A stretch of 64,000 nucleotides of DNA from Variovorax sp. RA8 (GTDB taxonomy: Bacteria; Pseudomonadota; Gammaproteobacteria; Burkholderiales; Burkholderiaceae_C). Location: NCBI RefSeq assembly GCF_901827175.1, contig NZ_LR594662.1:992001-1056000 (forward strand), given 5' to 3'. Made by a program: the position numbers and the translations under genes. The notes beneath the pieces were generated by a model, which made no database searches, was not told the origin of the DNA, and was given only the letters and a program-made list of their open reading frames with translations. This document shows, piece by piece, positions 43,206-51,378 of the stretch. The number at the start of each line of letters is the position of its first letter. Position 1 is the stretch's first letter.

Positions 43206-44032
43206 GCGACAGCCACTGTCTGTACGGCGCGCATGTGCACGCCAACGGCATCCGCCAGCACTACCTGCGCTACGGCGGCAACGTTGGCGAGCGCAAGTCG
43301 CGCGATGCGGTGATCCTGATCCCCGGCATCACCAGCCCCGCCGTGACCTGGGGCTTCGTGGCCGAGCGCTTCGGCCGCCACTTCGACACCTATGTGCTCG
43401 ACGTGCGCGGCCGTGGGCTCAGCGAAGCCTCGGACACGCTCGACTACAGCCTCGATGCGCAGGCCGCCGACGTGATCGCGCTGGCCCAGGCGCTGGCGCT
43501 GCCACGCTTCGCGCTGGTCGGGCACTCGATGGGCGGACGCATCGCGATCCGCGCCGCCGGACGGCAGCCCGCAGGACTCACGCGCGTGGTCGCGGTCGAT
43601 CCGCCGGTGTCCGGCCCCGGCCGGCGTGCGTACCCCGCGAAGCTGCCCTGGTACGTGGACTCGATCCGCCTCGCGCGCCGCGGCATCACGCTGGAACAGA
43701 TGCGCGAGTTCTGCCCCACCTGGACCGAGGAGCAGCTGCGGCTGCGCGCGCAATGGCTGCACACCTGCGACGAGCGCGCCATCGTGACCAGCTTCGAGGC
43801 CTTCCAGACCGACGACATCCATGCCGACCTGCCGCGCATCGCGGTGCCCCTGCTGCTGATCACCGCCGAGCGCGGCGACGTGGTGCGGCCCGGCGACGTC
43901 GAGGAGATGCGTGCCCTCGCACCCCGACTGGCCGAGGTGCGCGTGCCCGACGCCGGCCACATGATTCCCTGGGACCGCGAGGCGAATTTCTATCGCGCCT
44001 TCGGCGACTTCCTGGGCCATTCGCTCGATTGA
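43202..44032 (+). CDS. nicD: N-formylmaleamate deformylase
   Basis: The 276-residue alpha/beta-hydrolase has nucleophile Ser109 in VGHSMGGRIA, a nucleophile-side DVRGRGLSEASD, and the His in DAGHMIPWDREANF near the C-terminus. It resembles NicD, which removes formate from N-formylmaleamate, the ring-cleavage product of 2,5-dihydroxypyridine. Its start overlaps nicE by 4 bp and the dioxygenase gene follows 17 bp downstream. Function rests on the fold plus exact position in the nic gene order. Confidence 0.88.
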   Translation: MSDSHCLYGAHVHANGIRQHYLRYGGNVGERKSRDAVILIPGITSPAVTWGFVAERFGRHFDTYVLDVRGRGLSEASDTLDYSLDAQAADVIALAQALALPRFALVGHSMGGRIAIRAAGRQPAGLTRVVAVDPPVSGPGRRAYPAKLPWYVDSIRLARRGITLEQMREFCPTWTEEQLRLRAQWLHTCDERAIVTSFEAFQTDDIHADLPRIAVPLLLITAERGDVVRPGDVEEMRALAPRLAEVRVPDAGHMIPWDREANFYRAFGDFLGHSLD

Positions 44033-44049
44033 AAAGAGAGGAGAACTTC

Positions 44050-45126
44050 ATGGCTGTCCGCGACACCGACCTGATCCGCGCCTGGACCCAGGTCCTCACC
44101 CTTTCGAAACTGAAGGCCGGCGACGCCGTCACCGTCCTCACCAGCGAGCACACGCACCCGCAGACGCTGCGCTGCGCGATCACCGCCGCGACGATGCTCG
44201 GCGCCTGCGTCAGCCGGCTGGACCTGCCGCCCGTCAATGCCGAGAAGTCGTTGAGCCGCGACCCCCTGGCCTACCTCGGCACCACGCCGCTCACCGGCAA
44301 CCGCGCTGCGATCGCGGCGCTCAAGGCCAGCGATCTGGTGCTCGACCTGATGACCCTGCTGTTCTCCCCGGAGCAGCACGAGATCCTGCAAGGCGGCACG
44401 AAGATCCTGCTGGCCGTCGAGCCGCCGGAGGTGTTGCTGCGCATGGTGCCCACGCTGGAGGACTTCGAGCGCGTGCAGGCCGCCGTCGCGCTGCTCAAGG
44501 GCCGCAAGACGATGCGAGTGAGCTCAGCGGCCGGCACCGACCTTCACCTGCCGCTGGGCGAATACCCGATCACCGCCGAGTACGGCTTCGTCGACCAGCC
44601 CGGCCGCTGGGACCACTGGCCCAGCGGCTTCGCCTTCACCTGGCCGAACGAAGGCGGCGCCCAGGGCCGCATCGTGCTGGCCAAGGGCGACGTGCTGCTG
44701 CCGATGAAGTCCTATGTGGGCGAGCCGATCGAGCTGACGGTGAGGGACGGTTTCGTCACCCGCATCGATGGCGCAGTGGAGGCGGAGATGCTGCGCGAGT
44801 ACATCGAGTCCTTCGGCGACCCCGAGGCGTACGCCATCTCGCACATCGGCTGGGGGCTGCAGAAGCGCGCCTACTGGTCGACGCTCGGCCTCTACGATCG
44901 CGAGGCCACGCTGGGCATGGACGCGCGCGCGGTCAGCGGCAACTTCCTGTTCTCGCTCGGCCCCAACAACGAGGCGGGCGGCAGCCGGACCACGGCCTGC
45001 CACATCGACATCCCGATGCGCCGCTGCAACGTCTTCGTCGACGAACTGCAGGTGGTGCGCGAGGGCCAGGTGGTCGAGGAACTGATGACGCCGCAGCCGG
45101 CACGGAAAGAGCGGGCCCATGCCTGA
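44050..45126 (+). CDS. nicX: 2,5-Dihydroxypyridine 5,6-dioxygenase
   Basis: The 358-residue protein matches NicX, an extradiol-type Fe(II) dioxygenase unrelated to the common ring-cleavage folds. The metal ligands are visible as His in SHIGWGLQ near residue 262 and His/Asp in CHIDIPMRRC near residues 318-320, at nearly the same positions as in Pseudomonas NicX. It opens 2,5-dihydroxypyridine to N-formylmaleamate. The ATG follows GAGAGGAG. Earlier frame sequence overlapping nicE/nicD is shadow. It overlaps nicF by 8 bp. Confidence 0.92.
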   Translation: MAVRDTDLIRAWTQVLTLSKLKAGDAVTVLTSEHTHPQTLRCAITAATMLGACVSRLDLPPVNAEKSLSRDPLAYLGTTPLTGNRAAIAALKASDLVLDLMTLLFSPEQHEILQGGTKILLAVEPPEVLLRMVPTLEDFERVQAAVALLKGRKTMRVSSAAGTDLHLPLGEYPITAEYGFVDQPGRWDHWPSGFAFTWPNEGGAQGRIVLAKGDVLLPMKSYVGEPIELTVRDGFVTRIDGAVEAEMLREYIESFGDPEAYAISHIGWGLQKRAYWSTLGLYDREATLGMDARAVSGNFLFSLGPNNEAGGSRTTACHIDIPMRRCNVFVDELQVVREGQVVEELMTPQPARKERAHA

Positions 45127-45745
45127 AGAGACAGAGGTCTACCGCCGCCAGGGCTTCGGCGCCGGCCTGGGCGTGCAGCCGCCGCTCGCCCTCCTGATCG
45201 TCGACTTCGTCAACGGCTTCGCCGACCCGGCCGTGTTCGGCGGCGGCAACATCCCGCAGGCGATCGAGCACACGGTCCCGCTGCTGGCCCTCGCGCGCGA
45301 GCGGGGCTGGCCGGTGGCGCACAGCCGCATCGTCTATGCCGACGACGATGGCGATGCCAACGTCTTCAGCGACAAGGTGCCCGGCATGCTGACGCTGAAG
45401 GAAGCCTCTCCCGGCAGCGCGATCGTCGACGCGCTCGCGCCGCATGCGGGCGAGCTGGTGGTGCGCAAGAACGTCCCGTCCGCCTTCTTCGGCACCACGC
45501 TCGCGCCCTGGCTCGTCCAGCGCGGCGTGCGTACGCTGCTGGTCGCGGGCTGCGTGACCAGCGGCTGCGTGCGCGCCAGCGTGGTCGATGCCATGTGCTG
45601 GGGCTTTCGGCCGCTGGTGCTGGCCGACTGCGTGGGCGACCGCGCCATCGGGCCGCACGAGGCCAGCCTGTTCGACATGCAGCAGAAGTACGCCGACGTG
45701 ATGACGTCGGCCGAACTGCGCGAGCGCCTGCCTCCCGCTCGTTGA
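45119..45745 (+). CDS. nicF: Maleamate amidohydrolase
   Basis: The 208-residue isochorismatase-like cysteine hydrolase has the Asp-Lys-Cys triad: LLIVDFVNGF near residue 27, RKNVPSAFFGTTLAPW near residue 118, and nucleophile Cys in GCVTSGCVRASVVDA near residue 150. NicF hydrolyses maleamate to maleate and ammonia. The gene overlaps nicX by 8 bp and ends 6 bp from the stop of the convergent TetR gene. It completes the nicC-E-D-X-F set. Confidence 0.91.
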   Translation: MPEETEVYRRQGFGAGLGVQPPLALLIVDFVNGFADPAVFGGGNIPQAIEHTVPLLALARERGWPVAHSRIVYADDDGDANVFSDKVPGMLTLKEASPGSAIVDALAPHAGELVVRKNVPSAFFGTTLAPWLVQRGVRTLLVAGCVTSGCVRASVVDAMCWGFRPLVLADCVGDRAIGPHEASLFDMQQKYADVMTSAELRERLPPAR

Positions 45746-45751
45746 AGGCGC

Positions 45752-46459
45752 TCAGCGCGCCTCGAAGCCGCCGACCACGAAGCGCGTGACCTGGTCGATC
45801 AGCGAGTCCGTATCGTCCGGGTCGTACATGCCCTTGGGCGCCATCTCCTCCATGCGGTGCGTGTCGGAGAAGGCGTAGAGGTAGGTGCCGATCATCAGCG
45901 TCACCCGCCAGTAGGCGTCCAGCTCCCCGAGCTTGGGCAGGGCCTCCCGCAACACCTCGACGTAACGCCGCGTCGAGCCGCCGTAGGCATCGGTGCGCAG
46001 CTTGTACGAGATCTCCGGCGGCTCGGTGTGCAGCCGTGCCTGCAGCCGCAGGAAGGAGCGCCCCTGCGGCGTGCCGCGCAGCTGCAGCGTGGGCAGCAGG
46101 AACGCCCGGACGATGTCGCGCACGCGCGGCTTGCCGCCCTTGCCGAGCGCATCCAGGTTGTCCATGCGCTGCTGCGAGATGACCTGGCCGCGGCGCAGGA
46201 ACACCGCCTCGTACAAGCCGTACTTGGAGCCGAAGTAATAGCTGATCAGGGCCTGCGTGACCTTGGCCTCGTTGGCGACTTCGCGCAATGTGGTGCCGGC
46301 GTAGCCGAGGTTCGCGAACAGCGCTTCTGCCGCGTCCAGGATCTCCTCGCGCACGCCGCTCGCGCCGCCGGGGCGGCCCGGTCCCTTCTGCTTGCTGCGG
46401 TGCTTGCGTGGGACCGTTGCGTCGCTCGCAGCGTGGGGCGACTGGCTCGGAGAATCCAT
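45752..46459 (-). CDS. TetR-family regulator of the nic locus
   Basis: The 235-residue protein has a basic, low-complexity N-terminus (KHRSKQKGPGRPGG) before the TetR helix-turn-helix at about residues 38-85 (GTTLREVANEAKVTQALISY and YFGSKYGLYEAVF) and a helical ligand domain. It is convergent with nicF. An operator-like sequence directly abuts the start codon, and a 15-of-18 match lies before the importer operon, so autorepression and repression of transport plus catabolism are likely. Pseudomonas uses the MarR-type NicR for this pathway, so this regulator is a different solution. The inducer would be a pyridine acid or intermediate. Confidence 0.87.
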   Translation of the reverse strand: MDSPSQSPHAASDATVPRKHRSKQKGPGRPGGASGVREEILDAAEALFANLGYAGTTLREVANEAKVTQALISYYFGSKYGLYEAVFLRRGQVISQQRMDNLDALGKGGKPRVRDIVRAFLLPTLQLRGTPQGRSFLRLQARLHTEPPEISYKLRTDAYGGSTRRYVEVLREALPKLGELDAYWRVTLMIGTYLYAFSDTHRMEEMAPKGMYDPDDTDSLIDQVTRFVVGGFEAR

Positions 46460-46461
46460 AA

Positions 46462-46479
46462 ATTAATCGCTCGTTTAAT
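46462..46479. promoter_or_regulatory. TetR autoregulatory operator candidate
   Basis: ATTAATCGCTCGTTTAAT is self-complementary at 14 of 18 positions (ATTAA-nCG-nn-CGn-TTAAT) and ends 2 bp before the TetR start codon on the opposite strand. It thus occupies the place of the ribosome-binding site. The sequence recurs at 36381-36402. Confidence 0.65.
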
Positions 46480-46548
46480 AGTTGGAGTGTAGTGTGCAGC
46501 CGCGCATTGTTCGAGGCACGAGGGACTGCCCGGACATAATCGCCGCTC

Positions 46549-47538
46549 ATGGAAACCAAGTGGCTTGAAGACTTCGTCAGCCTTGCAGAGACACGCAGCT
46601 TCAGCCGTTCGGCCCAGTTGCGCCATGTGACTCAGCCGGCCTTCTCGCGCCGCATCCAGGCGCTCGAAGGCTGGGCCGGCACCGACCTGGTCGACCGCAG
46701 CTCCTACCCCACGCGCCTCACGCCCGCGGGCCAGACGCTCTACGGCCAGGCCATCGAGATGCTGCAGGCCCTGCAGAGCACGCGCGCCATGCTGCGCGGC
46801 CATTCGGCGGCGGCGCAGGACGTGATCGAGGTCGCGGTGCCGCACACGCTGGCCTTCACCTTCTTCCCCGCCTGGGTCACCAGCCTGCGCGAGCAGTTCG
46901 GGCCGCTGAAGAGCCGGCTCATCGCGCTCAACGTGCACGACGCCGTGCTGCGCCTGGTCGAGGGCAGCTGCGACCTGTTGATCGCCTACCACCATCCCTC
47001 GCAGCCGCTGCCCCTGGACGCCACCCGCTACGAGATGGTGAGCCTCGGCCAGGAGGTGGTCGCGCCCTGGGTCAAGCCCGACGCGGATGGCGCGCCGCGC
47101 TACCGCCTTCCGGGCCGCCCGGGCCAGCCGCTGCCGTACCTGGGTTATGCCCCCGGCGCCTACCTGGGCCGCGTCGTCGACCAACTGCTGAAGGAATCGC
47201 ACACGGCGATCCATCTCGACCGGGTCTACGAGACCGACATGGCCGAAGGCCTCAAGGTGATGGCGCTCGAAGGCCACGGCATCGCCTTCCTGCCGCAGAG
47301 CGCGGTGCGCAAGGAGGTGCGGGCGCGCACCCTGGTGAGCGCGCTGCCGCCCGAGATCGAGAAGCTCGAGGCCACCATGGAGATCCGCGCCTACCGCGAA
47401 CGCCCGGCCGCTTCCGCCCCTGGCTCCGCCAAGCCCGGAACGCGTGCCGGCAAGGGGGAAGGTGTCGCCACCCGCGCCAACAAGGGGACGGCCGACGCGC
47501 TGTGGGCGTACCTCGTCGGCACCCAGCCCGCTGCTTGA
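46549..47538 (+). CDS. LysR-family regulator, HypT-like
   Basis: The 329-residue protein begins METKWLEDFVSLAETRSFSR with the LysR helix-turn-helix running through VTQPAFSRRIQALEGWAGTDLVDR, and an effector domain from about residue 90. The opening WLEDF and the SYPTRLTPAG stretch resemble HypT (YjiE), an E. coli regulator of the oxidant response. The last 50 residues contain a Pro/Ala/Gly-rich linker. It is divergent from the nic TetR gene with 89 bp between starts and lies upstream of the glutamate transporter, but link to either is unproven. Confidence 0.87.
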   Translation: METKWLEDFVSLAETRSFSRSAQLRHVTQPAFSRRIQALEGWAGTDLVDRSSYPTRLTPAGQTLYGQAIEMLQALQSTRAMLRGHSAAAQDVIEVAVPHTLAFTFFPAWVTSLREQFGPLKSRLIALNVHDAVLRLVEGSCDLLIAYHHPSQPLPLDATRYEMVSLGQEVVAPWVKPDADGAPRYRLPGRPGQPLPYLGYAPGAYLGRVVDQLLKESHTAIHLDRVYETDMAEGLKVMALEGHGIAFLPQSAVRKEVRARTLVSALPPEIEKLEATMEIRAYRERPAASAPGSAKPGTRAGKGEGVATRANKGTADALWAYLVGTQPAA

Positions 47539-47560
47539 GGGGAGGCAAGCCGGGTCGATG

Positions 47561-47575
47561 TTGTGCAGTGCACAA
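47561..47575. promoter_or_regulatory. 15-bp perfect palindrome upstream of gltI
   Basis: TTGTGCAGTGCACAA has 7-nt arms around one central base, 22 bp after the LysR stop. It resembles a compact operator; the regulator is unknown. It is over 300 bp from gltI and may instead serve a transcript that ends at the terminator at 47678-47706. Confidence 0.45.
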
Positions 47576-47648
47576 ACTATGACGCGCCGGCATGCCGACT
47601 GCTGGAATGAGCATTTGCCTTCGGCCCCACCGGCCTTCTAAAGTCTGG

Positions 47649-47707
47649 CCCGACGTTTTGCTGCGCCAGAGGTCTGGAAAGCACGCGCCGGGCGCGTGCT
47701 TTTTTTC
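47649..47707 (+). ncRNA. Possible small RNA ending in a strong terminator
   Basis: A promoter-like pair TTGCCT (47615-47620) and TCTAAA (47637-47642) with 16 bp between would start a transcript near 47649. The roughly 60-nt product would contain a weak CTGGC/GCCAG hairpin and end at the rho-independent terminator 47678-47706. The 348-bp gap contains no convincing gene to explain such a terminator 140 bp past the LysR stop. The promoter matches are only 4 of 6 each. Confidence 0.3.
47678..47706 (+). terminator. Rho-independent terminator between lysR and gltI
   Basis: The stem AAAGCACGCG pairs with CGCGTGCTTT around CCGGG, and the right arm runs into seven consecutive T. A second hairpin with perfect 9-nt arms (GGCACAAAG and CTTTGTGCC, 47709-47730) follows at once. 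This is one of the clearest terminators in the window. Confidence 0.85.
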
Positions 47708-47730
47708 GGGCACAAAGGCTGCTTTGTGCC

Positions 47731-47886
47731 ATCCCATGAAGCGCTCTGCAACACGGTGCACCGGTTCGGAACTGCGGCACAGTCCGCGCGATTGCGGACG
47801 GTGCGCCGCGCACCGGGTTGGCCCGGGTGTGGCGCAGAATGCGGGTGTCTAGAATTTGTATCCTCTCAGTCACAGGAGTTTTCCAT
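47731..47886 (+). promoter_or_regulatory. gltI promoter region with hairpins
   Basis: Two further perfect hairpins occur here: GTCCGC/GCGGAC (47782-47799) and GGTGCG/CGCACC (47800-47814). A -10-like TAGAAT near 47850, about 37 bp before the gltI start, is the likely promoter core; AGGAG ahead of the ATG is the ribosome site. The hairpins lie upstream of this promoter, so they may be operators or belong to another transcript. Confidence 0.45.
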
Positions 47887-48789
47887 ATGAAGAAGCAAGT
47901 ATTGGCACTGGCCGTGATGGCGCTCGCAGCCGGCAGCGCACTCGCGCAGGCCAATGACACGCTGGCCAAGATCAAGGCCAGCGGCACCGTCACGATGGGG
48001 GTGCGCGATTCCTCCGGTGCACTGGCTTACACCATCGGCGACGGCAAGTACGTCGGCTTCCACACCGAGATGGCCCGCAAGATCCTGAGCGACGTCCAGA
48101 AGCAGCTGGGCCTGCCCAAGCTGGAGGTCAAGGAGCAACTGGTCACCTCGCAGAACCGCATTCCCCTGGTGCAGAACGGCACTGTCGATCTCGAATGCGG
48201 CTCGACCACCAACAACGCCACCCGCCAGAAGGACGTGGACTTCGCGGTCACCACTTTCGTCGAGGAAGTGCGCATCGCCGTCAAGGCCGACTCCGGCATC
48301 ACCAAGGTCGCCGACCTCAACGGCAAGAGCGTGGCCACCACGACCGGCACGACCTCCGTGCAGACCCTGCGCAAGAACGAGCGCGCCCAGGGCATCGACT
48401 TCAAGGAAGTCATGGGCAAGGACCACGCCGACAGCTTCCTGCTGCTCGAATCCGGCCGTGCCGACGCCTTCGTGATGGATGGCCAGATCCTGGCCGGCAA
48501 CATCTCCAAGTCCAAGAACCCGGCCGGCTTCAAGATCGTCGGCGAGCCGCTGTCGGTCGAGCCGATCGCCTGCATGGTGCGCAAGGGCGACAAGGCCTTC
48601 CTCGACGCCGTCAACAAGAGCATCGAGGCCCAGATCAAGGACGGTTCGCTGGCCAAGCTGTACGACAAGTGGTTCATGCAGCCGATCCCGCCGACCAACA
48701 CCAAGGTCGGCCTGCCGCTGTCGGACGCCACCAAGGCCGCGTGGGCCGCGCCCAACAGCAAGCCGATGGAAGAGTACGTCAAGAAGTGA
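47887..48789 (+). CDS. gltI: Glutamate/aspartate ABC transporter substrate-binding protein
   Basis: The 300-residue amino-acid-binding protein starts with a signal peptide (MKKQVLALAVMALAAGSALA, cleavage near AQA). It shows the GltI family pattern: TVTMGVRDSSGALAYTIGDG, DLECGSTTNNATRQKDVDF with the ligand-contacting TTNN segment, and GTTSVQTLRKNERA. It delivers acidic amino acids to the permeases encoded downstream. A strong hairpin terminator separates it from gltJ, which should keep binding-protein levels above those of the membrane parts. Basic research on the family assigns glutamate and aspartate; a related acid cannot be excluded. Confidence 0.92.
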   Translation: MKKQVLALAVMALAAGSALAQANDTLAKIKASGTVTMGVRDSSGALAYTIGDGKYVGFHTEMARKILSDVQKQLGLPKLEVKEQLVTSQNRIPLVQNGTVDLECGSTTNNATRQKDVDFAVTTFVEEVRIAVKADSGITKVADLNGKSVATTTGTTSVQTLRKNERAQGIDFKEVMGKDHADSFLLLESGRADAFVMDGQILAGNISKSKNPAGFKIVGEPLSVEPIACMVRKGDKAFLDAVNKSIEAQIKDGSLAKLYDKWFMQPIPPTNTKVGLPLSDATKAAWAAPNSKPMEEYVKK

Positions 48790-48807
48790 TGCACATGGGC
48801 TGATCGA

Positions 48808-48840
48808 AAACGCCCGCCCTTTGCGGCGGGCGTTTGTTTT
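48808..48840 (+). terminator. Intercistronic rho-independent terminator after gltI
   Basis: Perfect 11-nt arms AAACGCCCGCC and GGCGGGCGTTT flank CTTTGC and are followed by GTTTT. It stands between the first and second genes of an otherwise continuous operon, so partial read-through (attenuation) is the likely role. Confidence 0.85.
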
Positions 48841-48884
48841 CAGGTTTTCTTTCTTCTTCAAGCAACAACGACGAGGAGGTCCCG

Positions 48885-49610
48885 ATGGGAAGTTGGGATT
48901 GGCAGGTCTTCCTGCAGGACCCGGGGGGCAGTGATCCGACGTATTGGCAATGGCTGCTCTCGGCCTGGGGCTGGACGGTATCCGTGGCCCTGTCGGCCCT
49001 GGTGGTGGCGCTGGTCCTCGGCTCCATCGTAGGCGTGATCCGCACGCTGCCCGACAGCCCGTTCTGGGTGCGGCTGGGCAATGCGTGGGTCGAGCTGTTC
49101 CGCAATATCCCGCTGCTGGTGCAGATCTTCCTCTGGTACCACGTGGTGCCGGCGCTGTTCCCCGTCATGCGCGACGTGCCGCCCTTCGTCCTGGTGGTGC
49201 TGGCGCTGGGCTTCTTCACCTCCTCACGGATCGCGGAGCAGCTGCGCTCCGGCATCCAGGCGCTGCCGCGCGGCCAGCGCTACGCCGGGATGGCGGTGGG
49301 CTTCACCACGCCGCAGTACTACCGCTACGTGCTGCTGCCGATGGCCTACCGCATCATCATTCCGCCGCTGACCAGCGAGTCGATGAACATCTTCAAGAAC
49401 TCGTCGGTGGCCTTCGCCGTGTCGATCGCGGAGATGACGCAGTTCGCGATGCAGGCCGGCGAAGAGACCGCGCGGCCGATGGAGATGTACCTGGCCGTCA
49501 CCGTGCTCTACATCATCTCGGCCTTTGCGATCAACCGGATCATGTCCTCGATCGAGAAGCGCACGTGCGTGCCCGGCTTCATCGTGCAGGCCGGCGGGGG
49601 AGGGCACTGA
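48885..49610 (+). CDS. gltJ: Glutamate/aspartate ABC permease GltJ
   Basis: The 241-residue HisMQ-type permease has an aromatic N-terminus, SAWGWTVSVALSALVVALVL as first helix, the family segment ELFRNIPLLVQIFLWYHVVP, and the cytoplasmic coupling loop EQLRSGIQALPRGQRYAGMA. A GAGGAGG ribosome site fixes the ATG. It pairs with GltK in the inner membrane. Confidence 0.92.
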   Translation: MGSWDWQVFLQDPGGSDPTYWQWLLSAWGWTVSVALSALVVALVLGSIVGVIRTLPDSPFWVRLGNAWVELFRNIPLLVQIFLWYHVVPALFPVMRDVPPFVLVVLALGFFTSSRIAEQLRSGIQALPRGQRYAGMAVGFTTPQYYRYVLLPMAYRIIIPPLTSESMNIFKNSSVAFAVSIAEMTQFAMQAGEETARPMEMYLAVTVLYIISAFAINRIMSSIEKRTCVPGFIVQAGGGGH

Positions 49611-49611
49611 C

Positions 49612-50283
49612 ATGTTGGCCAACCTCGACTTCTCCTTCTACAACTGGGACGTCATCAGCGGATTCCTGCTGAAGGGCCTGTACTTCAGCGTCTTCCTCAC
49701 GGTGGTTGCGACGCTCGGCGGCATTCTCTTCGGCACGCTGCTTGCCATGATGCGGCTGTCCGGCAAGAAGTGGCTGGACATGCCCGCTGCCATCTACGTC
49801 AACGGCATGCGCAGCATTCCGCTGGTGATGGTGATCCTGTGGTTCTTCCTGCTGGTGCCCTTCATCATCGGCCGGCCGATCGGCGCCGAGGTCTCGGCCA
49901 TCATCACCTTCGTGGCCTTCGAGGCCGCCTACTTCAGCGAGATCATGCGCGCTGGCATCCAGTCGATCCCGCGCGGCCAGGTCTACGCAGCCCAGGCGGT
50001 GGGGATGACCTACAAGCAGAACATGACGCTGGTGATCCTGCCGCAGGCCTTCCGCAACATGTTGCCGGTGCTGCTGACGCAGACAATCATCCTGTTCCAG
50101 GACACCTCGCTGGTGTACGCCATCGGCGCGTACGACCTGCTGAAGGGCTTCGAGACGGCCGGCAAGAATTTCGGCCGCCCCATCGAGTCCTACCTGCTGG
50201 CGGCGGTGGTGTACTTCGTCATCTGCTATGCGCTGTCGTACCTGGTCAAGCGTCTTCACAAGAAGATCGCCATCATCCGCTGA
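49612..50283 (+). CDS. gltK: Glutamate/aspartate ABC permease GltK
   Basis: The 223-residue permease has the same fold as GltJ with GLYFSVFLTVVATLGGILFG, a PAAIYVNGMRSIPLVMVILW segment and the coupling loop EIMRAGIQSIPRGQVYAAQA. Its ATG is 1 bp after the gltJ stop. It completes the membrane channel with GltJ. Confidence 0.92.
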   Translation: MLANLDFSFYNWDVISGFLLKGLYFSVFLTVVATLGGILFGTLLAMMRLSGKKWLDMPAAIYVNGMRSIPLVMVILWFFLLVPFIIGRPIGAEVSAIITFVAFEAAYFSEIMRAGIQSIPRGQVYAAQAVGMTYKQNMTLVILPQAFRNMLPVLLTQTIILFQDTSLVYAIGAYDLLKGFETAGKNFGRPIESYLLAAVVYFVICYALSYLVKRLHKKIAIIR

Positions 50284-50301
50284 ACATCGAAAGGCAAAGT
50301 C

Positions 50302-51051
50302 ATGGCCGACAAAATGATTGAAATCAAGAACGTCTCGAAGTGGTACGGCCCGGTCCAGGTGCTCAACGACTGCTCCGTCAGCATCGCCAAGGGCGATGTG
50401 GTGGTGGTGTGCGGCCCGTCGGGCTCGGGCAAGTCCACGCTGATCAAGACGGTGAACGCGCTCGAGCCCTTCCAGAAGGGCGAGATCACGGTCAACGGCA
50501 TTCCGCTGCACGACCCCAAGACCAACCTGCCGAAGCTGCGCTCCAAGGTGGGCATGGTGTTCCAGCACTTCGAGCTGTTCCCGCACCTGTCGGTGACGGA
50601 GAACCTCACGATCGCGCAGATCAAGGTGCTGGGCCGCTCGCAGGACGAGGCCAGGACCCGCGGCCTCAAGATGCTTGACCGCGTGGGCCTGATGGCGCAC
50701 AAGGACAAGTACCCCGGCCAGCTTTCCGGCGGCCAGCAGCAGCGCGTGGCGATTGCGCGCGCGCTGAGCATGGACCCGATCGTGATGCTGTTCGACGAGC
50801 CGACCTCGGCGCTCGACCCGGAGATGGTGGGCGAGGTGCTGGACGTGATGGTGGCGCTCGCCAAGGAAGGCATGACCATGATGGTGGTCACGCACGAGAT
50901 GGGCTTCGCGCGCAAGGTGGCGAGCCGGGTGATCTTCATCGACGTGGGCGGGCGCATCCTCGAAGACTGCTCGAAGGACGAGTTCTTCGCGCATCCGGAG
51001 AACCGGCAGGCGCGGACCCGGGACTTTCTCAACAAGATCCTGCAGCACTGA
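50302..51051 (+). CDS. gltL: Glutamate/aspartate ABC transporter ATPase GltL
   Basis: The 249-residue polar-amino-acid ATPase has Walker [10 protein letters not shown] near residue 40, signature [15 protein letters not shown], Walker [15 protein letters not shown] and the switch histidine in [15 protein letters not shown]. It drives the GltIJK importer. The gene ends the operon and is followed by a hairpin at 51072-51095. Confidence 0.93.
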   Translation: MADKMIEIKNVSKWYGPVQVLNDCSVSIAKGDVVVVCGPSGSGKSTLIKTVNALEPFQKGEITVNGIPLHDPKTNLPKLRSKVGMVFQHFELFPHLSVTENLTIAQIKVLGRSQDEARTRGLKMLDRVGLMAHKDKYPGQLSGGQQQRVAIARALSMDPIVMLFDEPTSALDPEMVGEVLDVMVALAKEGMTMMVVTHEMGFARKVASRVIFIDVGGRILEDCSKDEFFAHPENRQARTRDFLNKILQH

Positions 51052-51071
51052 GCGCTGCGTGCCCCCGAACG

Positions 51072-51095
51072 AAGAGCCCTGCGATGCGGGCTCTT
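51072..51095 (+). terminator. Terminator after gltL
   Basis: Perfect 8-nt arms AAGAGCCC and GGGCTCTT flank an 8-nt loop 20 bp after the gltL stop, followed by TGCATTGTT. The T-run is short, so termination may be partial or assisted by the repeat elements downstream. Confidence 0.65.
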
Positions 51096-51130
51096 TGCAT
51101 TGTTGGGGGGCGTTGTCCCATGGGGAGGGC

Positions 51131-51317
51131 GCCCGGCATGCGGTGCGGGCCGGGCGACCCCACTGCGGCGGCCCCTTCGGGGCTTCCCTGCGGTGCTCGC
51201 CTTTCGCGGGGTCTCGCTCGAACTCGCTTCGCTCAGACAATCGCGAGCGCTGATCCGCGAAAGGCTGCGCTCCTCGGCGCCGCAGAGGGGCCGACCGACC
51301 CGCACCGCATACCGGGC
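51131..51317. repeat. 187-bp inverted-repeat intergenic element, copy 2
   Basis: The 19-nt arms at 51131-51149 and 51299-51317 (starting GCCCGGCATGCGG) pair with one C/T difference that would still form G-U in RNA. Pairing continues inward at about 17 of 21 positions. The interior carries CCCCTTCGGGG, TTCCCTGCGGTGCTCGC, GGGGTCTCGCTC, TCGCGAGC and CTGATCCGC, shared with copies 1 and 3. It lies between the gltL terminator and copy 3, in a 545-bp gap with no gene. Confidence 0.75.
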
Positions 51318-51378
51318 TTGGGATGTGCGGGCGTTGCGTGCGCCTCGGAGGTTTCTGGGCCCTATCCCAGCCTATCCA

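Noticed and set aside
47647..47665. Sigma-54-like -24/-12 pattern (TGGCCCG and TTTGCT)
   Set aside because: The GG-GC distance is 11 nt instead of the strict 10, and no activator site is clearly placed upstream.
49579..51240. 553-residue minus-strand frame starting with an ERSEFERDPAKGEHRREAPKG-type sequence
   Set aside because: Its start lies in the inverted-repeat element near 51.2 kb and the rest is antisense to gltK and gltL. Similar peptide frames arise from this repeat family and should not be taken as proteins.
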